The notes beneath the pieces were generated by a model that saw nothing but the letters and a program-made list of their open reading frames with translations, made no database searches and was not told where the DNA came from. This document shows, piece after piece, positions 34,991 through 45,861 of a stretch of 64,000 bases of DNA. Numbering within the stretch: position 1 is the stretch's first letter; each line of letters opens with the position of its first letter. The translations under genes were made by a program, and so were the position numbers. The DNA is from Pseudeuparius sepicola (Eukaryota > Arthropoda > Insecta > Coleoptera > Anthribidae): NCBI GenBank assembly GCA_963920635.1, contig OY987298.1, positions 105,963,309 through 106,027,308 on the forward strand, written 5' to 3'.

Positions 34991-37070
34991 ATCGAATTTG
35001 GAAATTTGATACCCGTGTTCATCTTCTAGATGGTACCTATGCTATTAGCCCATAGGTGGCGTGTGGGAGATTATTGATTTGTTTTGAACGTAAATTCTAA
35101 TTATTGTTGTTGAATACTTTTTCTTCTTAGTCCCCATCGGCGTAATGTAAAGATACCTTATTGCATGATCATGATCTCAGATTTCTGAGCAGTCTAAAAG
35201 GGTAGAAAACATATTAGATGATTGGGTATTTTGAAGTGATAAACTTTGGTTTGTTTCCGACACCTACCTTGTTGACACCTACGTTGCTGACTTCGGTCAC
35301 ATATTTATCGCCTCTTCAAGCTTCATAGCTATGTAAATCTTACTTCTTTCTCAACAACAGACGATTGGATCTTATGTATCCATTACTGTATTTTGTTTTG
35401 CTGTAACATTCAAAGCCTTCAGTTGGTATGCCTGTTTTCCACGAGTTTTTACTCGTCATTTCTACGGACAACCGAACCCAATGGTACCACTAAGAGCTAT
35501 AAAAACATACTAGGTACAAACCCGCCGGAACTTTGATAACGGTATTCCGATACGTCTGTCGAAAAAACTCTTAAAAGGGACTATTTCCTGTCAACATTGG
35601 ACGTTGATGAAGAAAATCGATTTGAATGCGAACCATCACGGCCATTCTACCTACGGTAAGGTTGAACACGTTTTTAATTGATGCATGTTTCCGTATTACC
35701 TTCTCCTATAGAGCTCCTTTAGGCCTTTCTGTCAAGACACTTGCTTATGCGAAACAATAGAGCAGCTTTTGGATATTGCTGGTTAGCTACTTACAAGTAC
35801 CTATTAGTCATACCCCTATTATAGATGCTTTGCTGGATAGCTGACGTTGAACGTTGAAACCTTAGTACATCAACCTAGACCTGCGCTGCAGCTGTAGTAG
35901 AGCTTGTTGATTGGTATTGGTGCAAATTTCGAAGCTTACCTGGAACCCGTACGACGCTGGATTACCGGCAAGTCTGTTCCTTATTATTTATACCGGGATT
36001 TATTATGCCTGCAACTGTTAGTTTCGCTTAATTTACCTAGCTGCTTGTAATCTAAAGCCTACAGGGTTTATCGTTCATTTAGTTGCTATCTGCTCAATCG
36101 CCCACTATACTTAATTAATATTGCCAAAAACAAAATAGTTTTGTGCAACCAAGTGCAGTATACTATACCCTCTCTTTCCCCTGTTCTTTTAATTAACTCT
36201 TAATAAAAGGGTTGATTTTTTTAACTTTTATATGGTTAATTTATTTATTACGCGGTAAGGTAATATTTGGTATAACAATTTAGAGTTGGTGGCTTTAGTT
36301 TCCCATCTTCATCAGAAAAACAAACAAATGGTTTGACTCATTGGGCCACTAGAGCACGGGCGGTGCTCGAATACTATTTGTTATTATTTTTAGAAGTTTT
36401 ACCCACGCCACTCTATCGACAGTATGGGTTAGCTGGGGCGGCCCCTTTCAATTCATGCTACCAAAAATACACTTAAAGCTGTAACACCTTTTTTATAACT
36501 TTCTACCTGATTTTGAACATTTTTTTAATCTTCCCCTAGCAAGGGTGTGTCACAAGTTAGACAAATAATTCACCCGAGTTATAAAAGGGGAGAGGAAGTT
36601 TTGACCTGCCGCCAAGGGTGCGTCCTGTCAACTGGTCGCGGCGACAATTCGACAATTCCACACAATAACGAAAATCCGACCTTGTGGAACTATAGGGGAT
36701 ATTTCAGAATATTCCTTGAGTGAAGGATTAATTAGAGCCACATGCTACATAAATCGTTGATTGTAGACTGAACTCTCTTTTATCGCAAATATCCCCGGAT
36801 TACAAGATGCCTGCAAAGTCGACGGAACGTCCAAAATTTACTATATTACTATGTTAAGGGTAGCCTGAGGTGCAGATAGATATTGCTATCAGCCGCCAAT
36901 GAAACTACCCAAATTTCTATTCTCTAATAGCACAGAACGCTGTTTATACATGTAAAATATAGAAACTTGTTTTCTAGACCCGTTTCACATCGTCATTTTT
37001 CTACCGAATAACAGAGATCTCTCAAAAGCCACTAGCACAAACATATAGATATAGCTTAGCCACCTATATA
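34991..37070. other. Non-coding stretch
   Basis: No supported gene, RNA or long repeat. The composition is a little less AT-rich near 35450-36060 and 36340-36700, without a recognisable coding frame. Confidence 0.4.
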
Positions 37071-37892
37071 CAGGGTGTCCCAGCGAAAACGTAACAGCCC
37101 CTACAACATCTAAGAACTTTTTTTTTCAGAAAAATGCAAAAACAGGTCGATTTTGTTCGGGAGGGGGACATCTTTTGGCGTAAGTTCAACAGTCGTAACT
37201 GCGACCCCTTAAGCGGGGGATGCATCCCTTCAAAATTTTTAAATGGGAAGGGGGGTCGAGTTATACGTCAAATGAAAGGGCCTTCAATTCTCTATACAAC
37301 CGTGGGTCATTTCCAAAATTCTAGTTAATTATTAAACAGTAATTTACTACAATACATTTTCTGTAATTTTTTTTAAAAACTAACTTGTTATTAAAGAGGC
37401 ACCATTGAATGGCCTCCTCGATCTCCACATTTGACTCCCTTCGATATCTTCTTGTGGGGACATTTAAAATCCAAAATATACAGCACTCAACCGGACTCTT
37501 TGGCAGACCTACGTCAACGTATCATTAACGAATGTCGGCAAATCACCCCGGATATGTTCCAAAATGTACGAAGACGATTTGAACAAAATATCTATCATTG
37601 CATGGGAGAAAATGGGCAACATTTTCAGCACTTGCTTCAATAACATTTAATTCACTCAGTAATGTGTAATTTTGCCGGATCTTTTTAATAAATAACTAGA
37701 ATTTTGGAAATGACCCACGGTTGTATAGAGAATTGAAGGCCCTTTCATTTGACGTATAACTCGACCCCCTTCCCATTTAAAATTTTTGAAGGGATGCATC
37801 CCTCGCTTAAGGGGTCGCAGTTACGACTGTTGAACTTACGCCAAAAGATGTCCCCCTCCCGAACAAAATCGACCTGTTTTTGCATTTTTCTG
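37071..37892. mobile_element. Foldback element 10 with transposase remnant between arms
   Basis: The left end is TA-CAGGGTGTCCCAGCGAAAAC. The left arm (about 37127-37325) and right arm (about 37685-37892) are near-identical inverted copies, for example CAAAAACAGGTCGATTTTGT against ACAAAATCGACCTGTTTTTG. The right arm stops after TGCATTTTTCTG and lacks the outermost 55 or so bases, including the CACCCTG end, so that terminus is deleted. Between the arms sits the final part of a transposase gene. Confidence 0.8.
37395..37643 (+). pseudogene. Tc1/mariner-type transposase C-terminal remnant
   Basis: The frame is open from before 37407 (EWPPRSPHLTPFDIFLWG) to the TAA at 37641-37643. It contains the third-aspartate block, where the usual SPDL is SPHL but the catalytic Pro-Phe-Asp is kept. 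Then come a YSTQPDSLADLRQRI helix, ITPDMFQNVRRRFEQ and a C-terminal C-MGENGQHFQHL, in the order standard for insect mariner/IS630 transposases. About 80 codons remain of a normal length near 340. The first two catalytic aspartates are absent. Located exactly between the inverted arms, it shows the foldback arose from, or captured, a coding mariner-like element. Confidence 0.75.
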
Positions 37893-39779
37893 CCACTACC
37901 GTTCTGCGCGGCATTGCCAAACGTTTAAGAAATTTCTCTATATCTTCCTAAACATTTACTCGCTTTATCACAAAATATTTGTACATGTTCGTTTATATTT
38001 TTGTACGCGAAATAAATTTGAGCTATTGCAACTTCTAAAACTATAAGAGTAATTCATATTGTAATAAACCGGACAGTTTCGAGTCATTATTAATTAAAAA
38101 TTGGATCAACAAATTGTATAATAGATCATGATTTGTGTCAAAGATTGATTAAAAATGGCGGGAAGTAGATATGGTATACTATACCTACTTATATTATAAT
38201 ACAATCTAATAACATAGAAAATGGAAATAATAGGTACCTACTAAAGCATTGGTTTTTCTTTACCTAATTTTGAACCAAATATCAACTCAATCCTTTCACT
38301 AAGTTTTAAGAAAATAGTGATCTTTCTGAGGAGAAATACGAAATTTCTCGAAAGTAATAAAAGTTCTATTAACTTCGAAATCGTCAAACGGATAACCCAT
38401 AATAGGGTTCAAAGTTAACCGAGTGAAGTTCGTTCTCCACATGCGCCATCGTTTGGACTACTAAACTATAAACTCTCGGTCTTTGTTGAAACGGAGTCTT
38501 AGTAGGGCAAGTCGCATCTTTAGGCTATTACCTTTTTTCTTTTAGGATAAGCACCATATACGCTGGTGTCAAAACATTATAGGGTATTTTTGCGAGGTAC
38601 AACTTTTAAAAACGTTACGATTGTTAACATATACCATTCCGTTTTGGCGAGCAATGGTAACGTAAGGGAAGGCTTTATGATGTACCTGTTGCATGAAGTC
38701 TTTTTTTTTTGATACCACATGTAGTAGGTACTATTAACACAGATCACGACGATGTTTAAATATGGTTCATGGTTGAGTGAGTGTTGTTTTGGAATATTTA
38801 TCAAAAATATCAAGAACGTTTTAGGTTAGGTATCTAAACTTTTTTTTATCAATTATCGGTTGTTCATAATTAGGTATCATCTGTGATTGTGATCAAATCA
38901 ACAACAAAGTTCGTCGCGCAACTAGCCCGTTTTCGCGATAAGCTATGGTTCAAAAGTTTCAAAAAGTGGGATAATAACTAGGTATAGGCACTATCAACTA
39001 TACGGACGGGAAGCAGCGAGAGAATGTTTTGTTAGGTTAGGTAAGCCTAACCATATTTACCACGTTTCACCTTTTTTCAATTTAGTTCCCACCTGAAAAA
39101 AATTAGGATACGCCCATGAGAAAGGCACTAACACTAGAAATATTGCCGTCACTAATGCTGACTGTTTGAGTTGCCGCTAGGGATGCGTCAGTCAGAGATG
39201 CCAGCAGAACCGGCGGGCATTTTTCTTCTGCAGCACGAAACTGTGACGGAATCTGGTAGAGATACAAGCTTGGCGATTAGTCAACTCAAGGTCAAACAAT
39301 AAATTGCTGGCGTGCATGAATAATATGAGAACGGGACGTTTTCCTGGCTGCGCACTCCCCACTGACATCGAGTTAGAGTCGGGAAGAATAACGCACATCA
39401 AACACCACCGAGGTAATATATAATTTAGATAAGTACAATGGAAAATATAATGCTAATGCTACTACCGTTGACTGACGTATTTATAAAGACTTCTCACGGC
39501 TATAGCTTCAAGTCCTGGAAAACAGATGGCTCTGATGGCTAACAATGTATTCTGCATTGTACACTATAAAAAGTCGATATAAACTTATCGTTTGCAAACT
39601 GGTAAAGTTTTACATATTTTTATAGGTAATTCTTATTTTACAAGACTATAGAGGTAAAATTGAGCAAAAAATGGAAATAAAATGGAAAATACATTATTTT
39701 ACCATAAATTATGTAATTTAATGTAAATTTACAATATATTACGAACAATCATGAAAAATTACATGCATTTGCATGCAAT
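37893..39779. other. Non-coding stretch
   Basis: No supported gene. TTAGGTTAGGT motifs occur at about 38822 and 39032. A GC-richer patch lies at 39180-39410 with a minus-strand frame of 69 codons that resembles nothing known. Confidence 0.4.
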
Positions 39780-40140
39780 AATAACTCGAAGCATGCGCAT
39801 GGTGAGGCTTCTAGAAGCCTGACGCCTTCCTCCATTGGGCCTGGTGAGTGCCGTGCGCTATTCATAGAGTACCGTGTCTCTATCTGCATAGTGCATCGAC
39901 GAATTTACCGCGCAAAATAATTATTGTAGTGCAGAGCGGGGCAGCACGCCGGCCATTTCACAGGACGCCGGAGGGAACAGCTAGTTGCACTACTGTGCAT
40001 CAGAGACAACAGACAGACGTGCGGAGTCAGGTCCTGCCCGTCGCCATATTTTCAACACGCCAAGCTTGAACCCGATTGCTTTTTCGGATTCTTTGTACTA
40101 TATCTAACCAATTATTGTTAACAGTAAGTACCTGCCTATA
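39780..40140. promoter_or_regulatory. GC-richer patch; possible promoter or 5' exon
   Basis: A non-repetitive GC-richer block that starts with GGCTTCTAGAAGCC, a TTCnnGAA-type palindrome as in heat-shock elements, and ends with AACAGTAAGTACC, a strong splice-donor-like sequence near 40120. The sequence ACTATAAAAAG, TATA-like, occurs upstream at about 39563. This could be an untranslated first exon, but no downstream coding exon was found, so it stays speculative. Confidence 0.2.
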
Positions 40141-40329
40141 TAACTGAAATGAATTTATAATGTCAATTTTGTGTTAACAATAATAGAGTTGATTAGTTGA
40201 TATTTTTGTTATATAAACTTTTAGGTATTTTGTTAGAAGGTTTAGGTTACTGTCTTCATTTTGTGACTTTATCATAATATTTTGTGGCATTTTGCATAAT
40301 ATGTCTCTGATCTCTCATGAATCAGGTAA

Positions 40330-40355
40330 ATAATAATAATAATAATAATATAATA
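40330..40355. repeat. (TAA)n microsatellite, 5' boundary of R4 copy 1
   Basis: About eight AAT/TAA units precede the truncated element. R4/Dong elements are known to insert into TAA repeats, so this is the insertion target. Confidence 0.85.
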
Positions 40356-42670
40356 TATTGGATTAAGAAGTTGTGGTGCACGCATGAACAGATAACTACC
40401 TTAATTAATTAAGTCTTGCTCGATCCTCTGAAAATGCCATTGTTTCTTACACAGGGTGCAACCTACCTGTTACCAAAAGACTAGCGGAATACGGATAACC
40501 CTGCCAAGTACCGCCCAATAACCTGCTTGCCTACGCTGTACAAGATAATCACATCTTGCCTTACGCAGCGAATATATGCTCACTGCGAGCGGAACAACAT
40601 CATTGCAATGCAGCAGAAGGGCTGCTCGAAGGGCGCAATGGGATGCAAAGAGCAACTCATCATAGATCTGCAACCAGGCTCATTCCAAGCAACGAAACCT
40701 CCACATGGCTTATGTGGACTACAAAAAAGCATTTGATTCCGTACCTCACAACTGGCTCACAGGTATCTTAAAGCTGTATAAAATAGATCATCATACAGTT
40801 TCCTTTTTAGAACACGTTATGACAACCTGGCGCACTAAGATACAACTCAGAACCGCAGACAGTAACATCGAGACCGACACAATCAACATCCGAAGAGGGA
40901 TTTTCCAAGGAGATTCACTCAGTCCACTGTGGTTCTGCATGGCGATGAACCCTCTATCACATCGGTTGAACTCTACAAAATATGGCTTCGCTATCAAAAG
41001 CAACAACGCAGAAGCGATCAAGTTGAATCACCTATTATATATGGATGATGTAAAACTGATCGCAGCAACCAAAAACCAACTAACGCAAATGCTTAAAATT
41101 GTAGAGGAGTTCTCCAGGGACATCGGAATGCTGTTTGGACTGGACAAGTGCCGCACCCTTAATATCATCCGGGGAAAGCTCGAACAAAGCGCACACGAGA
41201 TGCAGGACGGCCAGGAGATCGAAGCAATGAGCAAGGGAGATACATACAAGTATCTCGGGATGAAACAAGCTCAAAGGATAGACCATCGAACAATGAAGAC
41301 TGATTTAACGAATGAATTCATCAAGAGAGTAAGACAAGTAGTGCGAACTGATCTTAACAGCAGGAATTTGTTTAAGGCCCTGAACACGTATGCGTGCTCT
41401 GTACTCAGCTATTCGTTCGGAATAGTGAATTGGACCGACACGGACATCAACAACCTGCAACGAAAAGTTAGGACACTACTGACAAAAGCTCATAAACATC
41501 ATCCCCGTAGCGCCGTAGAAAGAACAACTCTGCCACGTCAACTAGGAGGAAGAGGATTGGCAGATCTCAGCAAGCAATTGGACCAACAAATATTAAATCT
41601 GCGTAATTATTTCTACAGGCAGGCCAACAGCTCCACACTACATAAAGCTATATGCGGAGCAGACGTCTCAACACCGCTACGTCTGACGGAACACGAGCGT
41701 CAAAATCACCACCGAACCGACAACGATAAACTACAGAGGTGGTTGGGGAAGCCGCTGCACGGGAGGCATCCTAATGAGGTTAACCAGGAACATGTCGACA
41801 AGTTAGCGTCGAACTATTGGCTGACCTCGGGACGAATGTTCCCCGAGACGGAAGGCTTCCTACTGGCCATACAAGATCAGGTTATACCAACTCGCAACTA
41901 CCTAAAATTCATTGTAGGAGATGCATCGGTAGTGGATGACAGATGCAGATACGGGTGCCCAACTTCAGAAACAATCCAGCACATAACAGGAGGATGTCAG
42001 ATGTTCGCATCAACGGAATATAAGGAACGACACGATTCGGTTGCCAAGATCTTGCACCAGGAACTGGCGGAAAAGCTGCTGCTTGTGCAGGCAGAGAGGG
42101 TCCCATATTACAACTACACACCTGAGCCTGTTCTTGAGAACAGCAACTACAAGATATACTGGGATCGTACAGTTCTGACAGATCAACGAGTTGCCCATAA
42201 CAGACCGGACCTTATAATAGTTGATAAAATTTCTAGGCAGACAACTCTGATTGATGTGGCCATCCCGAACAACAACAACCTGCGTGTGAAGCAAGTCGAG
42301 AAGATCGCGAAGTACAGAGATTTAGAAGAACGAATTAGAAGGCAATGGGAAATGGACAACGTTCAGACGATTCCAATCATCGTGTCAACAACTGGTGTCA
42401 TACCAAAAAGTTTGCTGAGAAACATCAAAGAGCTGGGTCTAACTGATAATCTTTACAGGTCCATGCAGAAAGCGGTACTACTTGCGACAGCCCGAACCGT
42501 CAGGAAATTCATGGGGAGTGCAGGAACGTCCAACAACATCAATGTCACCTAAGGCCCGATAACATGGCAAGGGTCTCGTCCGAGCCAGATCCTTTTGGTA
42601 TCCGGGATACCCGGGATCTGAGTGAATGTTCCCCGTAGAGGGAGTGCGAATGCCTTTTGGCTAAGTCGAG
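40356..42670 (+). mobile_element. R4/Dong-clade non-LTR retrotransposon, copy 1 (5' truncated)
   Basis: A 2.3-kb 5'-truncated element running from inside the reverse-transcriptase domain through the endonuclease and a 118-bp 3' UTR to the next (TAA)n. It matches copy 2 with few differences. Its homology to copy 2 begins at ATTGGATTAAG (40357 here, 42767 there), so it is 66-70 bp shorter at the 5' end. The early part is broken relative to copy 2: a TAA at 40410-40412 where copy 2 has GAA, a TAG at 40482-40484 where copy 2 has CAG, and an 8-base deletion near 40666. The clade is assigned from the (TAA)n target, the YMDD-type RT and the C-terminal restriction-like endonuclease. Confidence 0.9.
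40705..42552 (+). pseudogene. R4/Dong reverse transcriptase-endonuclease fragment, copy 1
   Basis: An open frame of 615 codons starts at ATG 40705, just before RT motif A (YVDYKKAFDSVP), downstream of the damage described for the element. It contains GIFQGDSLSPL, the YMDD catalytic box (YMDDVKL) and the RT thumb. It then has a CRYGC..HITGGC zinc knuckle (C-x3-C-x7-H-x4-C) and the RPDLIIVD...LIDVAI restriction-like endonuclease core, and ends SNNINVT-stop. The protein has lost the N-terminal DNA-binding fingers and the RT finger region, so it cannot be autonomous. The codons are otherwise intact over 1.8 kb, a sign of recent arrival. The annotated start is only the first available Met. Confidence 0.85.
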
Positions 42671-44970
42671 ATAATAATAATAATAATAATAATAATTATG
42701 AGGTCTCCGATGTCATCAAGAATTCCCACAACTGGAAGGCACCAGGTCCAGATCATCTCCAAAATTATTGGATTAAGAAGTTGTGGTGCACGCATGAACA
42801 GATAACTACCTTAATTAATGAAGTCTTGCTCGATCCTCTGAAAATGCCATTGTTTCTTACACAGGGTGCAACCTACCTGTTACCAAAAGACCAGCGGAAT
42901 ATGGATAACCCTGCCAAGTACCGCCCAATAACCTGCTTGCCTACGCTGTACAAGATAATCACATCTTGCCTTACGCAGCGAATATATGCTCACTGCGAGC
43001 GGAACAACATCATTGCAATGCAGCAGAAGGGCTGCTCGAAGGGCGCAATGGGATGCAAAGAGCAACTCATCATAGACTCTGTCATCTGCAACCAGGCTCA
43101 TTCCAAGCAACGAAACCTCCACATGGTTTATGTGGACTACAAAAAAGCATTTGATTCCGTACCTCACGACTGGCTCACAGGTATCTTAAAGCTGTATAAA
43201 ATAGATCATCATACAGTTTCCTTTTTAGAACACGTTATGACAACCTGGCGCACTAAGATACAACTCAGAACCGCAGACAGTAACATCGAGACCGACACAA
43301 TCAACATCCGAAGAGGGATTTTCCAAGGAGATTCACTCAGTCCACTGTGGTTCTGCATGGCGATGAACCCTCTATCACATCGGTTGAACTCTACAAAATA
43401 TGGCTTCGCTATCAAAAGCAACAACGCAGAAGCGATCAAGTTGAATCACCTATTATATATGGATGATTTAAAACTGATCGCAGCAACCAAAAACCAACTA
43501 ACGCAAATGCTTAAAATTGTAGAGGAGTTCTCCAGGGACATCGGAATGCTGTTTGGACTGGACAAGTGCCGCACCCTTAATATCATCCGGGGAAAGCTCG
43601 AACAAAGCGCACACGAGATGCAGGACGGCCAGGAGATCGAAGCAATGAGCAAGGGAGATACATACAAGTATCTCGGGATGAAACAAGCTCAAAGGATAGA
43701 CCATCGAACAATGAAGACTGATTTAACGAATGAATTCATCAAGAGAGTAAGACAAGTAGTGCGAACTGATCTTAACAGCAGGAATTTGTTTAAGGCCCTG
43801 AACACGTATGCGTGCTCTGTACTCAGCTATTCGTTCGGAATAGTGAATTGGACCAACACGGACATCAACAACCTGCAACGAAAAGTTAGGACACTACTGA
43901 CAAAAGCTCATAAACATCATCCCCGTAGCGCCGTAGAAAGAACAACTCTGCCACGTCAACTAGGAGGAAGAGGATTGGCAGATCTCAGCAAGCAATTGGA
44001 CCAACAAATATTAAATCTGCGTAATTATTTCTACAGGCAGGCCAACAGCTCCACACTACAAAGGCCTATATGCGGAGCAGACATCTCAACACCGCTACGT
44101 CTGACGGAACACGAGCGTCAAAATCACCACCGAACCGACAACGATAAACTACAGAGGTGGTTGGGGAAGCCGCTGCACGGGAGGCATCCTAATGAGGTTA
44201 ACCAGGAACATGTCGACAAGTTAGCGTCGAACTATTGGCTGACCTCGGGACGAATGTTCCCCGAGACGGAAGGCTTCCTACTGGCCATACAAGATCAGGT
44301 TATACCAACTCGCTACTACCTAAAATTCATTGTAGGAGATGCATCGGTAGTGGATGACAGATGCAGATACGGATGCCCAACTTCAGAAACAATCCAGCAC
44401 ATAACAGGAGGATGTCAGATGTTTGCATCAACGGAATATAAGGAACGACACGATTCGGTTGCCAAGATCTTGCACCAGGAACTGGCGGAAAAGCTGCTGC
44501 TTGTGCAGACAGAGAGGGTCCCATATTACAACTACACACCTGAGCCTGTTCTTGAGAACAGCAACTACAAGATGTACTGGGATCGTACAGTTCTGACTGA
44601 TCAACGAGTTGCCCATAACAGACCGGACCTTATAATAGTAGATAAAATTTCTAGGAAGACAACTCTGATTGATGTGGCCATCCTGAACAACAACAACCTG
44701 CGTGTGAAGCAAGTCGAGAAGATCGCGAAGTACAGAGACTTAGAAGAACGAATTAGAAGGCAATGGGAAATGGAGAACGTCCAGACGATTCCAATCATCA
44801 TGTCAACAACTGGTGTTATACCAAAAAGTTTGCTGAGAAACATCAAGGAGCTGAATCTAACTGATAGTCTTTACAGGTCCATGCAGAAAGCGGTACTACT
44901 TGCGACAGCCCGAACCGTCAGGAAATTCATGGGGAATGCAGGATCGTCCAACAACATCAATGTCACCTAA
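42622..44970 (+). CDS. R4/Dong reverse transcriptase-endonuclease, copy 2, with chimeric start
   Basis: A 782-codon open frame. It copies element RNA onto chromosomal DNA nicked by its own endonuclease (target-primed reverse transcription). By residue: 1-17 come from the 3' UTR of copy 1, 18-25 are Asn from the (TAA)n, and the retrotransposon begins about 26. RT motif A is YVDYKKAFD with Asp172, FQGDSLSP starts at 234, and the catalytic YMDD is 279-282. The zinc knuckle is Cys581, Cys585, His593 and Cys598. The restriction-like endonuclease has RPD (Asp669) and LIDVAI (Asp684), the usual PD...D spacing. The N-terminal zinc-finger/Myb region is absent, so autonomous target binding is unlikely. 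The ATG at 42622 is an accident of position. Only the part from about 42697 is genuine element coding sequence. Confidence 0.85.
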   Translation: MNVPRRGSANAFWLSRDNNNNNNNNYEVSDVIKNSHNWKAPGPDHLQNYWIKKLWCTHEQITTLINEVLLDPLKMPLFLTQGATYLLPKDQRNMDNPAKYRPITCLPTLYKIITSCLTQRIYAHCERNNIIAMQQKGCSKGAMGCKEQLIIDSVICNQAHSKQRNLHMVYVDYKKAFDSVPHDWLTGILKLYKIDHHTVSFLEHVMTTWRTKIQLRTADSNIETDTINIRRGIFQGDSLSPLWFCMAMNPLSHRLNSTKYGFAIKSNNAEAIKLNHLLYMDDLKLIAATKNQLTQMLKIVEEFSRDIGMLFGLDKCRTLNIIRGKLEQSAHEMQDGQEIEAMSKGDTYKYLGMKQAQRIDHRTMKTDLTNEFIKRVRQVVRTDLNSRNLFKALNTYACSVLSYSFGIVNWTNTDINNLQRKVRTLLTKAHKHHPRSAVERTTLPRQLGGRGLADLSKQLDQQILNLRNYFYRQANSSTLQRPICGADISTPLRLTEHERQNHHRTDNDKLQRWLGKPLHGRHPNEVNQEHVDKLASNYWLTSGRMFPETEGFLLAIQDQVIPTRYYLKFIVGDASVVDDRCRYGCPTSETIQHITGGCQMFASTEYKERHDSVAKILHQELAEKLLLVQTERVPYYNYTPEPVLENSNYKMYWDRTVLTDQRVAHNRPDLIIVDKISRKTTLIDVAILNNNNLRVKQVEKIAKYRDLEERIRRQWEMENVQTIPIIMSTTGVIPKSLLRNIKELNLTDSLYRSMQKAVLLATARTVRKFMGNAGSSNNINVT
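42671..42696. repeat. (TAA)n between the two R4 copies
   Basis: About nine AAT/TAA units follow the 3' end of copy 1 (GGCTAAGTCGAGA) and precede the truncated start of copy 2. They serve as the shared target sequence and, in copy 2's reading frame, are translated as eight Asn. Confidence 0.9.
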
Positions 44971-45089
44971 GGCCCGATAACATGGCAAGGGTCTCGTCCG
45001 AGCCAGATCCTTTTGGTATCCGGGATGCCCGGGATCTGAGTGAATGTTCCCCGTAGAGGGAGTGCTAATTGCCTTTTGGCTAAGTCGAG
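42697..45089 (+). mobile_element. R4/Dong-clade non-LTR retrotransposon, copy 2 (5' truncated)
   Basis: A 2.4-kb element, 5' truncated just ahead of the RT fingers, in the same orientation as copy 1 and separated from it only by (TAA)n. It ends with a 119-bp 3' UTR nearly identical to that of copy 1 (GGCCCGATAACATGGCAAGG...GGCTAAGTCGAGA) and a final (TAA)n at 45090-45109. The coding part has no stops. Full-length R4-clade elements are longer (roughly 4-5 kb), so about half is missing. Confidence 0.9.
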
Positions 45090-45109
45090 ATAATAATAAT
45101 AATAATAAT
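45090..45109. repeat. (TAA)n, 3' boundary of R4 copy 2
   Basis: About six TAA units directly after the 3' end of copy 2. R4-clade elements commonly end in such target-derived repeats. Confidence 0.85.
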
Positions 45110-45530
45110 TCTCACCCTCACAATACTCCAAACTAGGAGTCCCCAGAAGCAACCACATGCTGGTGCGGGGGAGGGGGGCAATTACTATTATTTTGTCTTC
45201 GTTGCCGTTTGCGGCTAGGGCCGACTTTTTTCCCGATAGAACTAGGATAGCATTCGCTCAAGTACTACGGTAAACCCTAGAAAACCGTAGTAATCCCAGT
45301 GAGTGTAGGACAATTAGTAAATCACACGGATAAAGCTATTTAGGAGCAATACCGTGAACCCACATTTGCCCGGCGCTCTTGGCCATAGCGGTGTTTTTCT
45401 TTAAAGACATATTGCGTGCGCCTATCTCGAACCGAGGTCGATCGAAGGCAGAAAAACAAGCAGTCTAAAAAGTCAGCGCCGGTACGAGCGACGCCACCGC
45501 GCCACCTTCTTAGTTTGTTACTGTTTTCTT
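45110..45530 (+). repeat. Dispersed repeat of unknown class, copy A
   Basis: From about 45148 (GAAGCAACCACATGCTGGTG, GGCAATTACTATTATTTT, GCGGCTAGGGCCGACTTTT, CCGATAGAACTA, GTAGTAATCCCAG, GGAGCAATACCGTGAA, GATCGAAGGC) this block is matched in order at about 60560-60960. The match is high, with small indels. No coding frame is shared, and no tRNA promoter boxes or poly-A were seen. It lies directly next to the R4 pair's terminal (TAA)n. Confidence 0.7.
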
Positions 45531-45861
45531 TACAAATATGATTAAATAGTATGTAGCAGAGGGTATTTTTTTATTATTTTTGTATAATATAACCGGGCTA
45601 CTAAATTAAAAAGTTGTTTAGAATAAAATAGGAGCAAATTTGAAATTGGAGGTGAATTCTCAAATAATCAATTTTTTATGAAAAATAAATTTTATGAGTA
45701 CCGACCTACCTATTTATTTATTCTGTAAGCAAACGTTTTTAAATAATTAGGTACTTTTCTAAATAGTCCTTATAGACAGCGACCTGACGGCCAGGCTTTT
45801 ACTTTGTCGGCAAGAATCGAACCATTATTCGGTAAAATTTCGGCTGTATTAAAATATAATA
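45531..45861. other. AT-rich non-coding stretch
   Basis: Nothing recognised between the dispersed repeat and the next foldback element. Confidence 0.5.

Noticed and set aside
38690..38715. Poly-T tract as a possible antisense LINE poly-A tail
   Set aside because: No LINE coding sequence or target duplication is adjacent.
17950..39045. TTAGGTTAGG words near 17955, 38822 and 39032 as possible telomeric repeats
   Set aside because: Each is only two units long; no array, so chance in AT/G-biased sequence is sufficient.
40451..40457. CAGGGTG words inside the R4 copies (about 40452 and 42863) that look like foldback ends
   Set aside because: They lie in conserved reverse-transcriptase coding sequence present in both copies and have no inverted partner or TA target.
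40791..44846. Minus-strand open frames across the R4 copies
   Set aside because: They are antisense shadows that occur at the same relative positions in both copies; the plus strand carries the recognised domains.
40356..45089. Possibility that the R4-type elements mark ribosomal DNA
   Set aside because: The flanks are (TAA)n and non-ribosomal sequence; no 28S or 18S segments were recognised on either side.
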